Source of the DNA: Chitinophagales bacterium
GTDB taxonomy: Bacteria > Bacteroidota > Bacteroidia > Chitinophagales > Saprospiraceae
Direction of reading: 5' to 3'
NCBI GenBank assembly: GCA_013297575.1
Contig: JAAFHO010000272.1
Span: forward strand, 1-7,386
Length of the DNA stretch: 7,386 nucleotides
Shown: positions 6,334 through 7,386 of the stretch, one piece after another
Numbering within the stretch: position 1 is the stretch's first letter
Layout of the letters: every line of letters begins with the position of its first letter
Position numbers and translations under genes: made by a program
Notes under the pieces: model-generated
Database searches by the model: none
Told to the model about the DNA's origin: nothing
What the model saw: the letters and a program-made list of their open reading frames with translations, nothing else

Positions 6334-7188
6334 ATGAAAAAAGTATTTTATTTACTTTCCTTTTTGATGTTGACAGCCACGATGGTTTCTGCTCAACTCA
6401 AAACGCCACAACCAAGCCCTGTTGCTAAAATATCACAGGAAGTTGGTCTCACTAAAGTTGACCTTGAATATTCTCGTCCAAGTACCAAAGGCCGCAAGAT
6501 ATTTGGCGAATTGGTGCGTTTTGGCGAAATGTGGCGCACAGGTGCCAATGCCTCCACTAAAGTTACTTTCGGCGACGATGTAATGGTTGGTCCAGCATCG
6601 AGCAAACTTACAAAAGGTACTTACGCGTTGTACACTATCCCAAATAAAGATAAGTGGACTATTATTTTTTATACCAACACTTCTTATTGGGGTACTCCCG
6701 ACGAGAATTACAAGGAAGAAGAAGTAGCGGCTAAATTTGACGTAAGTGTGGAAAAATCTGCTGAAAATGTAGAGTCTTTCACTATCAGTATCGATAATTT
6801 GCGCAATACTGGTGCTGATATTCGCCTTGCCTGGGAGAATACAAAAATCACAATTCCTTTCAAATTGGATACGGATTCTAGGGTAATGGCCGATATTAAG
6901 AGCCAAATGGATGGCCCTTCTGCGGGTACCTATTACGCTTCTGCCCGTTACTATTTTGATGAAAAGAAAGATATGAAAACGGCATTGGATTGGGTGAATA
7001 AATCACTCGAAAAAGGTGGCGATAAGTTCTGGATTCTACGCTTAAAAGCGCAAATCCAAGCAGAATTGGGTAGCTACAAAGATGCTATCGCAACTGCAGA
7101 GGCCAGCAGCGCACTCGCAACCAAAGAAGGCAATAAAGATTATCCGGCAATGAACGAGAAATCTATTGCTGAATGGAAGAAGAAATAG
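6334..7188 (+). CDS. Secreted DUF2911 domain protein with C-terminal TPR-like repeats
   Basis: The protein has 284 residues. The ATG at 6334 is chosen because it opens a canonical signal peptide, MKKVFYLLSFLMLTATMVSA (1-20), with cleavage expected before Gln21. The mature protein begins with the conserved DUF2911 region (about 25-180): SPVAKISQEVGLTKVDLEYS, RPSTKGRKIFGELV, MWRTGANASTKVTF, KGTYALYTIPNKDKWTIIFY and a SYWGT...Y stretch. Residues about 200-270 form two TPR-like helical hairpins (YYASARYYFDEKKDMKTALDWVNKSLEKGG and AQIQAELGSYKDAIATAEAS regions), usually protein-interaction modules. No lipobox Cys, catalytic motif or T9SS tail is present, so it is probably a soluble periplasmic protein. 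DUF2911 proteins are common and abundant in Bacteroidota but have no established function. The gene appears monocistronic: it has its own -7 element upstream and a strong terminator 20 bases downstream. Confidence 0.93.
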   Translation: MKKVFYLLSFLMLTATMVSAQLKTPQPSPVAKISQEVGLTKVDLEYSRPSTKGRKIFGELVRFGEMWRTGANASTKVTFGDDVMVGPASSKLTKGTYALYTIPNKDKWTIIFYTNTSYWGTPDENYKEEEVAAKFDVSVEKSAENVESFTISIDNLRNTGADIRLAWENTKITIPFKLDTDSRVMADIKSQMDGPSAGTYYASARYYFDEKKDMKTALDWVNKSLEKGGDKFWILRLKAQIQAELGSYKDAIATAEASSALATKEGNKDYPAMNEKSIAEWKKK

Positions 7189-7208
7189 TTTTATTGGGGA
7201 TAAGGGGT

Positions 7209-7250
7209 AAAAAAAATCCATCACGGCGGTTGCTGTGATGGATTTTTTTT
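7209..7250 (+). terminator. Rho-independent terminator of the DUF2911 gene
   Basis: AAAAAAAATCCATCAC (7209-7224) pairs perfectly over 16 bases with GTGATGGATTTTTTTT (7235-7250) around a 10-base loop (GGCGGTTGCT). The stem ends in eight T. The gene's stop codon is at 7186-7188. Because the left arm starts with A residues, the structure could also stop minus-strand transcription coming from the right. Confidence 0.93.
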
Positions 7251-7300
7251 AGAGGGGAATCAAGGGGGAGAATACTGTATAATTTAGATAATATAGCAAC

Positions 7301-7331
7301 CTGCAAAGAGACAGAAAAAATGACTTTGCAG
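7301..7331. repeat. Small inverted repeat CTGCAAAG / CTTTGCAG
   Basis: CTGCAAAG (7301-7308) and CTTTGCAG (7324-7331) are perfectly complementary with a 15-base spacer. Each arm, read outward, gives a CTTTGCAG context (TGACTTTG on plus, CTCTTTG on minus) resembling the TTTG half of a -7 promoter element, so this could be a promoter or operator region for a gene beyond the window. The rest of 7251-7386 has no ORF I can support. Confidence 0.35.
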
Positions 7332-7386
7332 CCGCTAATATAAAAGCAGGTTATAAAAAAACGCCAAAGGGATTTACGTGACACCA

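Noticed and set aside
7163..7384. Minus-strand open frame of 73 codons at the right edge
   Set aside because: It runs through the terminator hairpin and into the DUF2911 coding end, and has no recognisable features. I cannot support it as a gene.

Overview
The window (about 40% GC by eye) looks like a chromosomal segment from a Bacteroidota bacterium. Four things point there: a type A T9SS C-terminal sorting domain on a secreted esterase, a DUF4175-type giant coiled-coil membrane protein, a DUF2911 secreted protein, and a TAnnTTTG-type -7 promoter element with no visible Shine-Dalgarno sequences. Within the phylum I cannot place it securely; a Saprospiraceae/Chitinophagales-like environmental lineage is only an impression.

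Layout. Positions 1-882 (+) hold the 3' part of a secreted alpha/beta-hydrolase esterase that ends in a T9SS sorting domain. Its stop codon overlaps by one base the start of pepT (882-2114, +), a complete tripeptide aminopeptidase with every M20 metal ligand present. A 290-base gap between converging genes (2115-2404) carries an AT-only hairpin and a striking 154-bp concentric palindrome built from four copies of a GGTGCagcGCACC-centred repeat. Positions 2405-5764 (-) encode a 1119-residue DUF4175-family protein with three N-terminal membrane segments, a predicted periplasmic beta-rich part and a very long Glu/Lys-rich coiled coil. The 569-base gap between diverging genes (5765-6333) has no gene but holds a second long imperfect palindrome (5937-6115), a 28-bp operator-like palindrome and a candidate promoter. 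Positions 6334-7188 (+) encode a secreted DUF2911 protein with a C-terminal TPR-like tail, followed by a textbook rho-independent terminator (7209-7250). The last 136 bases hold no gene I can support.

How the genes relate. The esterase and pepT are probably co-transcribed and translationally coupled, but their products act in different compartments (outside the cell versus cytoplasm), so a shared pathway is not evident. The DUF4175 and DUF2911 genes diverge from one intergenic region and could share regulation. I see no defence system, prophage, integron, CRISPR array, tRNA or rRNA. The least explained parts of the window are the two intergenic palindromic elements, which look like REP/MITE-type repeats, and the uncharacterised DUF4175 protein.
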